A stretch of DNA of 12,610 bases, from assembly GCA_030625695.1 (NCBI GenBank), contig DAOUQK010000065.1, positions 1 through 12,610 on the forward strand, written 5' to 3'. The notes beneath the pieces were generated by a model. It ran no database searches and had not been told where the DNA came from. It saw nothing but the letters and a program-made list of their open reading frames with translations. The translations under genes were made by a program, and so were the position numbers. Positions 6,507 to 12,610 of the stretch are shown in pieces; within the stretch, counting starts at the first letter, position 1, and each line of letters begins with the position of its first letter. The stretch is from Paracoccaceae bacterium. Its GTDB lineage: Bacteria > Pseudomonadota > Alphaproteobacteria > Rhodobacterales > Rhodobacteraceae.

Positions 6507-7784
6507 ATGGAACCGAAAACTTTCGCCTTCTTCCCCGAGGCCGCCTATGGCCCCGCGCTGAATTCGGTCGGGATCGCGCAGGCGATCACCGCAATGGGCC
6601 ATAAGGCTGTGTTCCTTTCCGATCCGGGCTTTGTCGAAATCTACGAAGGCTACGGGTTCGAAGCGCATCCTGTCGCCCTGTCCGAACCGATGCCGCCCGA
6701 ACAGATGGCGAAATTCTGGGAAGACTTCATCAACGGCCACATTCCCAACTTCCGCAAAGCGCCGATTGATCAGATAGACAATTATGTCAAGGAATGCTGG
6801 GAGGCGATCGTAGACAGCGCCAAATGGGCGGAAAAAGACCTGCCTGCCGTTCTGGACAGGATCAAGCCGGATGTCATCGCGGTGGACAATGTGATCCTGT
6901 TCCCTGCGATCAAACAATACGGTGTGCCATGGGTGCGGATCATCTCTTGCTCGGAAAACGAGATCGAGGACCCTGCGATCCCGCCACATCTGTCTGGCAT
7001 GTCCGAGAACGACACCGCGGGTCACGCCGCCTTCCGCGCAAAGTTTGAAGAGGTTATCGCGCCGATCCATGCTGACTTTAACACCTTTCTCGCGACTTGC
7101 GGCGAAGATGCGTACAAACTCGGCGAGTTCTTTGAGGCGTCGCCTTTCATGAACATGATGCTCTACCCCCAACCCTTGACCTACAAGCGCGCCAAACCTC
7201 TTGATCCGGCGCGATTCCAGTATTTGGAAGGCTGCGTGCGCAAGGATGACTCTTACGACGTGCCTGAATTTGCGGCCAATAACGACGGCCCGCTGCTTTA
7301 CATTTCATTCGGCTCACTTGGTGCCGGTGATACAGATCTGCTCAAACGGCTCATTTCGCTGGTCGGCAAAAGCCGCTATCGGGCGCTGGTCAATGTGGGC
7401 GACTACATGGACGAATACAGCGACATCCCCCCCAATGTTGTCATCCAGGGCTGGTATCCACAGCCGTCCGTCATTCCACAGGTCGATGCCGTAATTCACC
7501 ACGGTGGCAACAATTCCTTTACTGAATGCCTGTATTTCGGCAAGCCCGCAATCATCATGCCCTATGTCTGGGATGGCCATGACAACGCAATGCGCGTGCA
7601 GGAAACCGGTTATGGCTTTCGCTCAGACCGTTATGATTGGACCGACGAAGATATCATCGCCAAACTGGAGAGCTGCCTGACCGACACTGACATGCAGGCC
7701 AAGCTTGATGCGATTTCCAAGCATATGCAAAGCTGTGAAGGGCCGCTCAAGGCGGCACGTCTGCTCACCGGGTTGCTGAAATGA
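6507..7784 (+). CDS. family-1-like glycosyltransferase (second of two homologues)
   Basis: This 425-residue GT-B enzyme matches the one at 243-1514 from end to end. Both open with FFPEA or LFPEA motifs. Both share the DNVI-FPAI block, VPW-R, LEGCVR, the SFGSLGA loop and the donor site. Here the donor site reads HHGGNNSFTECLYFGKP from residue 331 and ends in WDGHDNA, again lacking the usual DQ pair. There is no signal peptide. The likely reaction is transfer of a sugar from a nucleotide donor to a small cytoplasmic acceptor. Its place directly after an amine importer suggests that the imported compound or an intermediate is the acceptor, but this is inference. The stop overlaps the first cupin start (ATGA). 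Relatives include antibiotic- and terpenoid-modifying transferases, so a self-protection role remains possible. Confidence 0.88.
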   Translation: MEPKTFAFFPEAAYGPALNSVGIAQAITAMGHKAVFLSDPGFVEIYEGYGFEAHPVALSEPMPPEQMAKFWEDFINGHIPNFRKAPIDQIDNYVKECWEAIVDSAKWAEKDLPAVLDRIKPDVIAVDNVILFPAIKQYGVPWVRIISCSENEIEDPAIPPHLSGMSENDTAGHAAFRAKFEEVIAPIHADFNTFLATCGEDAYKLGEFFEASPFMNMMLYPQPLTYKRAKPLDPARFQYLEGCVRKDDSYDVPEFAANNDGPLLYISFGSLGAGDTDLLKRLISLVGKSRYRALVNVGDYMDEYSDIPPNVVIQGWYPQPSVIPQVDAVIHHGGNNSFTECLYFGKPAIIMPYVWDGHDNAMRVQETGYGFRSDRYDWTDEDIIAKLESCLTDTDMQAKLDAISKHMQSCEGPLKAARLLTGLLK

Positions 7785-8140
7785 CGAACCTCAATTCATC
7801 TGCGCCGCATATCCATGGCGCGTGCGGTTTCGACGATCTGGTGGATTGGGGCCCACAGCCCGACGCGCTGGACGGCACGTCACATTCCACTGGCAGACTA
7901 TTGCACAAGGGACCGGGCAACATACCCGAAACCGGCATCTGGGACTGCACGCCGGGGCGCTGGCGCATCTCGGTGCCGCGTGACGAGTTTTGCCATTTCG
8001 TGTCAGGCCGGGCGCAATATCGCGCCGACAACGGCGAGATCATTGACGTGACCTCGGGCACTTGCGTGCTTTTCCCCGCCGGATGGACGGGCGAGGCCGA
8101 GATATTCGAGACCATCCGCAACATTTACATGCTCTGCTAA
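7781..8140 (+). CDS. small EutQ-like cupin (first of a tandem pair)
   Basis: This 119-residue protein is a single cupin barrel of the DUF861/EutQ-like type (Cupin_3). Visible marks are WDCTPGRWRISV, RDEFCHFVSGRAQY, the turn NGEIIDVTSG, and FPAGWTGEAEIFETIRNIYM. The retained E and H of DEFCH could bind a metal, but the full histidine set of catalytic cupins is not present. EutQ-like cupins occur in amine-utilisation operons with varied, often unclear roles, ranging from acetate kinase activity in EutQ to isomerase- or hydrolase-like functions in other relatives. The start overlaps the glycosyltransferase stop by 4 bases. The neighbouring gene encodes a clear paralogue, so the two may form a heterodimer or act on successive forms of one substrate. 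Confidence 0.82.
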   Translation: MTNLNSSAPHIHGACGFDDLVDWGPQPDALDGTSHSTGRLLHKGPGNIPETGIWDCTPGRWRISVPRDEFCHFVSGRAQYRADNGEIIDVTSGTCVLFPAGWTGEAEIFETIRNIYMLC

Positions 8141-8152
8141 GGCACATATCAG

Positions 8153-8497
8153 ATGAAAACACCCGTTATGCACAACCCAACCGAGATCACCGACACGGTT
8201 GACTGGGGCATCATTCCCACGATGATCGAAGGCGCATCCCACACCAGCGGCAAGGTCCTGCACAAAGGCCCTGATGGTCAGTCGGAATGCGGTTTGTGGA
8301 TCTGCACCCCTGGCAAATGGAATTGTCACGTCACCAGAGACGAATTCTGTCACTTCCTTGAAGGGCGCTGCACCTATACCCACGAAAGCGGCGATGTGAT
8401 CGAGATAACTCCCGACACAGCCGCCTTTTTTCCGCAAGATTGGAAGGGCATCTGCACCGTCCATGAGACCGTCAAGAAGGTCTATATGATCCGATGA
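8153..8497 (+). CDS. small EutQ-like cupin (second of a tandem pair)
   Basis: This 114-residue protein is a paralogue of the preceding cupin. Shared blocks are VDWG near the N-terminus, SH-S/T-GK/R-LHKGP, CTPGKW, the identical RDEFCHF core, GDVIEITP, FFPQDWKG and the closing VKKVYMI. It starts 12 bases after the first cupin stop. AAGG at 8139-8142, overlapping that stop, is a modest ribosome-binding site. Its own stop overlaps the kinase start as ATGA. Divergence outside the shared blocks indicates an old duplication kept by selection rather than a recent copy. The function is unknown. The best guess is binding or turnover of a glycosylated or aminated intermediate of the pathway. Confidence 0.82.
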   Translation: MKTPVMHNPTEITDTVDWGIIPTMIEGASHTSGKVLHKGPDGQSECGLWICTPGKWNCHVTRDEFCHFLEGRCTYTHESGDVIEITPDTAAFFPQDWKGICTVHETVKKVYMIR

Positions 8498-9540
8498 CAA
8501 TGACCCGGGCCTCTTTGGAACTTGCCCCCCCGGTCGCAACATTTCTTGCACGTCACGGACATGGGATGGCCGAATTGAAACGGTTACCAAGCGACGCGTC
8601 GGCACGCAGCTATATCCGCCTGCAAGGAACCGGCCAGCTCCTGATGGAGGACCGCACCGATCCGAAAGGGTTTGCTGCCTTCATCCGGCTGGCCCGGCAT
8701 CTGGCCGCGCTGGGGCTAAGCGCACCACGCGTCTTTGGGGCCGACCCGGCGGTTGGACTGGCGCTGATCGAAGATTTCGGCACCGGGACATATGGCACCC
8801 TGTTGAAGGGCGGCCATGACGAGGCCGCGCTTTATGCGCTAGCCATCGACGCGCTTTTACATTTGCACCACCATCCTGACGCGGTGGCCATCACCGTTCC
8901 ACCCTACGATATGACCCTCCTTCTCAAAGAGGTTTCCGTCTTTTCAGATTGGTTTGTTCCTGCCTTCAATCCCGAAGTGGATACCGCGCGTTTCGACAGG
9001 ACATTCCGCGCGCTTTGGACACGGGCGTTCGCGCCCTTGGACGGTCATAACACCGCACTTGTCCTGCGTGATTTTCACATTGATAACCTGATGTTGTTAG
9101 ACTCTCGCAGCGGCGTGCAATCCTGTGGCCTGCTTGATTTTCAGGACGCAGTGACCGGGTCGGCCGAGTATGATCTTGTGTCCCTGCTGCAAGATGCCAG
9201 ACGCGATCTGGCGGCCGGGTTGGAAACGAAAATTCTGCATCGCTACATCGCGGCGGCCCCGCCCTCGGCTGGGCCCGGCCGCGAAATTACCCACCGCTAT
9301 CACCTGCTGGGGGCACAACGACATACCCGTCTGGCTGGACAGTTCCTGCGGCTGAACCAGCGCGATGGCAAACCCGGTTACCTTGCCTTCATGCCCCGAG
9401 TTCTGCGGCAAATGCAGGCCGCCTTGAAGGACGCGCACCTACACGAGATCGAAGACTTCATCGACACAACATTGCCTGGCTGGCGCGACGCTGGCCCAAT
9501 GCTAGCTCAGCGTTTTCACGAACCGCATAAGGACACATAA
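8494..9540 (+). CDS. AmgK-like phosphotransferase (APH fold)
   Basis: This 348-residue protein has an aminoglycoside-phosphotransferase-fold kinase domain. The N-lobe motif SDASARSYIR (33-42) resembles the GDAS-R-Y-R loop of AmgK-type kinases. The catalytic loop is RDFHIDNLM (192-200) and the metal-binding motif is DFQD (215-218), followed by EYDLVSLLQD. The FQDA and YDLVSLL signature is that of the COG3178 group, whose characterised member AmgK phosphorylates the anomeric position of N-acetylmuramate or N-acetylglucosamine. Here it sits in an amine operon without MurU or TsaE, so the substrate is probably different, perhaps a glycosylated or hydroxylated amine. It is unlikely to be an antibiotic-resistance enzyme. 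The start at 8494 overlaps the cupin stop. An ATG two codons on (8500) is an alternative. The stop overlaps the next ATG as TAATG. Confidence 0.82.
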   Translation: MTMTRASLELAPPVATFLARHGHGMAELKRLPSDASARSYIRLQGTGQLLMEDRTDPKGFAAFIRLARHLAALGLSAPRVFGADPAVGLALIEDFGTGTYGTLLKGGHDEAALYALAIDALLHLHHHPDAVAITVPPYDMTLLLKEVSVFSDWFVPAFNPEVDTARFDRTFRALWTRAFAPLDGHNTALVLRDFHIDNLMLLDSRSGVQSCGLLDFQDAVTGSAEYDLVSLLQDARRDLAAGLETKILHRYIAAAPPSAGPGREITHRYHLLGAQRHTRLAGQFLRLNQRDGKPGYLAFMPRVLRQMQAALKDAHLHEIEDFIDTTLPGWRDAGPMLAQRFHEPHKDT

Positions 9541-11045
9541 TGCCTGACCCGCTTACTGCTTCCTACTTTGTCTCCTCTGATATTCGTGCCAGCGAGGGCG
9601 AGACTTACGACGTGATCGACCCGGCGACGCTTTGCCTCGTGGGCCAACGCGCCGAGGTGACACCAGCAGAATTGCAATCGACCCTGGGCACTGTCACGGC
9701 AGCGCAAGCCCTGTGGAAGCAGGTCGATGCCAAGACCCGCGCGCAACGATTGCATGCACTTGCCCACCGGATCGAGACGACTGATCTGACAGATTGCGCC
9801 ATCCTGATGAGTCGTGAGATGGGCAAGCCCTATCCCGAAGCAATTGGCGAACTCGCCAATTGCGCGCCCATTTTCCGCTACTACGCCGAAATGGCCCGTG
9901 ATGACGCTGGCAAGATCGCAGGCACCACCCAGACTGGGTCGCTCCAGTTCGCCAGATACGAACCGCTTGGCGTTTCGGTGCATATCATGCCGTTCAACTT
10001 CCCGGTATTGCTGATGTGCTGGACGGTTGCGGCCTCGCTGGCGGCCGGGAACGGTTGCGTGGTCAAGCCGGCCGAGGCAGCAACCCTGTCGACGCTCGAA
10101 TTCATGAAGGTTTTTGCCGAACTTCCCGACGGCCTGGTGGCTTGCCTGCCCGGCGGTGCCGATATCGGAAGGGCGCTGGTGGATAGCCCGCTGACCCATG
10201 CGGTGGCCTTCACCGGCTCGGTTGCCGCCGGCCAGGCCGTCGCCACAGCCGCTGCCGCCAGAATGAAACCTGCGGTGATCGAAGCAGGAGGCTCTGACCC
10301 GATGATAATCAGTTCTCACGCTCCGGTTGATGTCGCCGCTGCCGGTGCCGTCACAGGGGCATTCCACATGTCGGGGCAGGTCTGCACGTCAACCGAACGC
10401 CTTTATGTCGTGGACAGCGTCCACGATGCCTTCATCACCGCCTTTGCGGCAGAAACCGGGTGCCTGCGGATCGGCAACGGTCTGAAAAAATCCGAGATCG
10501 GTCCGCTGGTCAGCAAAGCCGCCCGCGACAAGGTTGAACGTCTGGTTGCCGATGCGGTTGCAAAAGGTGCCACTGTAGTCTGCGGCGGACGCATTCCGCC
10601 CGGCCATCAAACCGGGTGGTTCTATGAGCCGACGATCCTCACGGGATGCACCACCGATATGGATCTTATGCACGAGGAATGCTTTGGCCCGGTTGCGGCG
10701 GTGGTCCGTGTGCCTGATTTTGACGCCGCCATCGCCGGGGCCAATGCTTCGGAATTCGGGCTTGGTGCCTCGGTTTTCACCACCTCGCTGGAAGAAGCGC
10801 ACGAGGCTTATGCGCGGCTCGACGCAGGTATGGTTTGGATCAACAACCCGATGATCGACAACGATGCACTGCCCTTTGGCGGCTGGAAGACCTCGGGTAT
10901 CGGGCGCGAATTGGGACGCCAGGGCCTGGATGCGTTCCGCCGCTCGAAGATGGTGATCATGGATCACAAACCCGTGCGACAGGACTGGTGGTACCCCTAC
11001 CCGGACGACTGGTTTCTGGAAACGGGGGGACGCAAGCGCAACTGA
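9540..11045 (+). CDS. NAD(P)-dependent aldehyde dehydrogenase, succinate-semialdehyde-dehydrogenase-like
   Basis: This 501-residue enzyme oxidises an aldehyde to the acid. The active-site set is complete: N153 in MPFNFP, E248 in VIEAGGSDP, the nucleotide-binding FTGS (224-227), catalytic C282 in SGQVCTSTERLYV, and E380 in EECFGPV. The GGSDP block resembles succinate-semialdehyde dehydrogenases. The C-terminus DWWYPYPDDWF is an unusual aromatic tail that may shape the subunit interface. A good AAGGA (9529-9533) precedes the ATG, which overlaps the kinase stop by one base. Together with the adjacent FAD oxidase, it would convert the aldehyde released from an amine, as PuuC does after PuuB. The exact aldehyde is not readable from the sequence. 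Confidence 0.9.
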   Translation: MPDPLTASYFVSSDIRASEGETYDVIDPATLCLVGQRAEVTPAELQSTLGTVTAAQALWKQVDAKTRAQRLHALAHRIETTDLTDCAILMSREMGKPYPEAIGELANCAPIFRYYAEMARDDAGKIAGTTQTGSLQFARYEPLGVSVHIMPFNFPVLLMCWTVAASLAAGNGCVVKPAEAATLSTLEFMKVFAELPDGLVACLPGGADIGRALVDSPLTHAVAFTGSVAAGQAVATAAAARMKPAVIEAGGSDPMIISSHAPVDVAAAGAVTGAFHMSGQVCTSTERLYVVDSVHDAFITAFAAETGCLRIGNGLKKSEIGPLVSKAARDKVERLVADAVAKGATVVCGGRIPPGHQTGWFYEPTILTGCTTDMDLMHEECFGPVAAVVRVPDFDAAIAGANASEFGLGASVFTTSLEEAHEAYARLDAGMVWINNPMIDNDALPFGGWKTSGIGRELGRQGLDAFRRSKMVIMDHKPVRQDWWYPYPDDWFLETGGRKRN

Positions 11046-11076
11046 TGGATGAAAAGGAATCGACAGGTGCAGACAG

Positions 11077-12465
11077 ATGACCGTCCTGGATAAATTAGCG
11101 GCGGCCAGCTCAAACCCGTATTGGTCAACGACGGTTGGCGACAGCACTGCCTGCCCTCCACCAGCCTCGGATGTGGCCTGCGACCTGGCCATTATTGGCG
11201 GTGGCTTCACCGGCCTGTGGAGCGCCTTGAAAGCCCGCGAACGTTACCCTGATGCGCGGATTGTGGTGCTCGAGTCCGGAAAATGCGGTCATGCCGCCTC
11301 GGGGCGAAACGGCGGTTTTTGTGCCCCGTCCATTTCGCATGGCGTATCCAATGCACTGGCTCGCTGGCCGCGCGAGGCGGAAACCCTGATCAGACTGGGT
11401 CGCGAAAACCTTGAAGCTTTGGCGCAGGACCTTGACGCCTTTGAGATCGACTGCGACTTCGAGCTTGCAGGCAAGCTCAATGTCGCCGCAACCCCCTGGC
11501 AGATCAATGGGCTGCGTGCGATGGCGCAAAACTACAACCGTTTCGGCATCGACAACACTCTGCTTGAAGGCGAGGCTTTTCGCAAAAAGCTCGATAGCCC
11601 TACTTATATGGCGGGGCTGTTCGAGCCTAACTATGGGCTGGTCAATCCCGGCAAGCTTGTTGCAGGGCTGCGGAAATGCTGCTTGGCCCGCGGGGTTGCG
11701 ATCCACGAATACACCCTCGTCACGGCGCTGCGTGCCACGGAACAAGCCATTGTCCTGAGAACACAAGACGCCACTATAACGGCGAAAAAGACGATCTTAG
11801 CCACGAATGCGGCCCGGCCTTTGCTCAAACGCCTCCGCACCGCGATCATCCCGGTCTATGACTATTCGCTGGTGACCGAACCGCTGAGCGAGGAGCAATT
11901 TACCAGCATTGGCTGGACCGGTTCCCATGGCGTTGCCGACAGTGGCAACCAGTTTCATTATGCCCGCAAGACAGCGGATAACCGCGTCCTCTGGGCTGGG
12001 TTTGATGCAATCTACCATTATGGCAGCAATTGTGATCCGTCCCTTCTGCAACGTCCGGAAACATTCAAGCTTCTGGCGCAGCAGTTTGCCCAGAGCTTTC
12101 CAACGCTGGCCAACATCCGCTTTGATTTCAAATGGGGAGGGATCATCGATACATCGGCCCGCACGACCTTCTTTTCCGGCACTGCCTGCAAAGGCCGGTT
12201 GACCTATGCCATGGGCTTTACCGGTCAGGGCGTTTCGGCCAGTCGCTTCGCCGCGTTGACGATGCTGGACCTGCTGGAGGGTGCGCATACAGAGCGCACC
12301 GAATTGATGATGCTGCGTCGTCGGCCCCCGCCGTTCCCTCCTGAGCCCCTCCGAGCGGTGATCGTAAGTATGGCGCAAAAACGCCTCGCTCACGAGGATC
12401 GCACCGGCCACCGCCCCCTGTTGTTGCGCACGCTGGATGCTTTTGGCATCGGCTTTGATTCATGA
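11077..12465 (+). CDS. FAD-dependent amine oxidase/dehydrogenase (DAO family, PuuB/OrdL-like)
   Basis: This 462-residue flavoenzyme has the DAO-family N-terminal dinucleotide fold: GGGFTG at 41-46, an acidic residue closing the second strand (E66), and the second FAD motif GHAASGRNGGF (71-81). The C-terminal FAD contact is TYAMGFTGQGVSASRFA. It resembles gamma-glutamylputrescine oxidase (PuuB) and other OrdL-like enzymes, which oxidise a primary or secondary amine to an aldehyde plus ammonia or amine. The product would pass to the aldehyde dehydrogenase encoded just upstream. AGGTG (11065-11069) lies 7 bases before the ATG. There is a 31-base gap from the previous stop. It is the last recognisable gene of the operon in this window, and no terminator hairpin was seen after it. 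Confidence 0.88.
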   Translation: MTVLDKLAAASSNPYWSTTVGDSTACPPPASDVACDLAIIGGGFTGLWSALKARERYPDARIVVLESGKCGHAASGRNGGFCAPSISHGVSNALARWPREAETLIRLGRENLEALAQDLDAFEIDCDFELAGKLNVAATPWQINGLRAMAQNYNRFGIDNTLLEGEAFRKKLDSPTYMAGLFEPNYGLVNPGKLVAGLRKCCLARGVAIHEYTLVTALRATEQAIVLRTQDATITAKKTILATNAARPLLKRLRTAIIPVYDYSLVTEPLSEEQFTSIGWTGSHGVADSGNQFHYARKTADNRVLWAGFDAIYHYGSNCDPSLLQRPETFKLLAQQFAQSFPTLANIRFDFKWGGIIDTSARTTFFSGTACKGRLTYAMGFTGQGVSASRFAALTMLDLLEGAHTERTELMMLRRRPPPFPPEPLRAVIVSMAQKRLAHEDRTGHRPLLLRTLDAFGIGFDS

Positions 12466-12604
12466 GAGACAGACCCTGCCCATGTGTTCGCGTTTGAAAC
12501 CTTGGCACCCCCGCGAAACGTATCTGTCCGGTGTCCCTGCTCTGACGGCGAAGGAGATGATGCGATAGTGTCCACCATTGATAGTGGACATCTTGGAGCA
12601 CTCT
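12466..12604. other. gap after the operon, no convincing gene
   Basis: These 139 bases separate the oxidase stop from a possible ATG at the right edge. A 28-codon frame (12482-12568) is open on the plus strand, but it has no ribosome-binding site and no recognised motif. I see no rho-independent terminator. The inverted repeat near the right end is listed separately. Confidence 0.5.
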
Positions 12605-12610
12605 ATGGCG
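12564..12610 (+). mobile_element. possible left end of an insertion sequence with the start of its first gene
   Basis: TGTCCAC (12569-12575) and GTGGACA (12584-12590) form a perfect 7-bp inverted repeat around an 8-base loop. GATAGTG also occurs twice as a direct repeat (12564-12570, 12580-12586). GGAG (12595-12598) precedes ATGGCG at 12605-12610, which would be a gene start cut by the window edge. Palindromic tips with a short leader and then a transposase gene are common for IS3-like elements, but no transposase sequence is visible. The palindrome could instead be an operator or a small terminator stem. Confidence 0.3.

Noticed and set aside
6507..7784. Macrolide-inactivating glycosyltransferase
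   Set aside because: The fold is shared with such enzymes, but nothing in the operon suggests antibiotic production or resistance. It is called only at family level.
8494..9540. Aminoglycoside-resistance phosphotransferase
   Set aside because: The catalytic loop and DFQDA/YDLVSLL signature fit the AmgK/COG3178 sugar-kinase group, not the APH resistance enzymes, and the context is catabolic.
1..12610. CRISPR arrays, tRNA or rRNA genes, toxin-antitoxin or defence genes
   Set aside because: No regularly spaced repeats, tRNA-like cloverleaf or ribosomal sequence was seen. No small gene pair or defence-type domain is present outside the listed genes.

Overview
The window looks like an accessory catabolic and transport locus from an alphaproteobacterium, most likely a Rhodobacterales (Roseobacter-group) species. 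The basis is the GC-rich codon use, the style of the protein families, and the tightly packed operon with ATGA and TAATG gene junctions. No gene in the window fixes the species.

Layout, left to right. Bases 1-230 (minus strand) hold what I read as the tail of a prophage lysis module: an o-spanin-like lipoprotein gene running off the left edge, nested in another frame inside the 3' end of an i-spanin-like gene. The i-spanin-like gene has lost its 5' part. The break coincides with a 17-bp tandem duplication (230-266), which also contains the stop codon of the next gene. Bases 243-2443 (minus) hold a two-gene operon: a GntR-family regulator with two winged-helix domains and an FCD domain, coupled by a 4-base overlap to a family-1-like glycosyltransferase. 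A divergent control region follows (2444-2641). From 2642 to 12465 a plus-strand operon runs without a large gap: PotD-like binding protein, hairpin, PotB- and PotC-like permeases, PotA-like ATPase, a second glycosyltransferase homologous to the first, two tandem EutQ-like cupins, an AmgK-like sugar-kinase homologue of the aminoglycoside phosphotransferase fold, an aldehyde dehydrogenase, and a FAD-dependent amine oxidase of the PuuB/OrdL type. The last 145 bases carry a perfect 7-bp inverted repeat followed by a ribosome-binding site and an ATG at the right edge, possibly the start of an insertion sequence.

How the genes may work together (inference). The importer brings in a polyamine-like cationic amine. 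The FAD oxidase and aldehyde dehydrogenase resemble the last two carbon-processing steps of the gamma-glutamylated putrescine (Puu) route. The glutamylating ligase PuuA and the hydrolase PuuD are not in the window. In their place are two glycosyltransferases, a small-molecule kinase and two cupins. This suggests either catabolism of an amine that is masked by glycosylation or phosphorylation rather than glutamylation, or catabolism of an amino-sugar-type compound. The GntR regulator probably controls both divergent units. I do not recognise this gene set as a described pathway, and the substrate cannot be read from the sequence.
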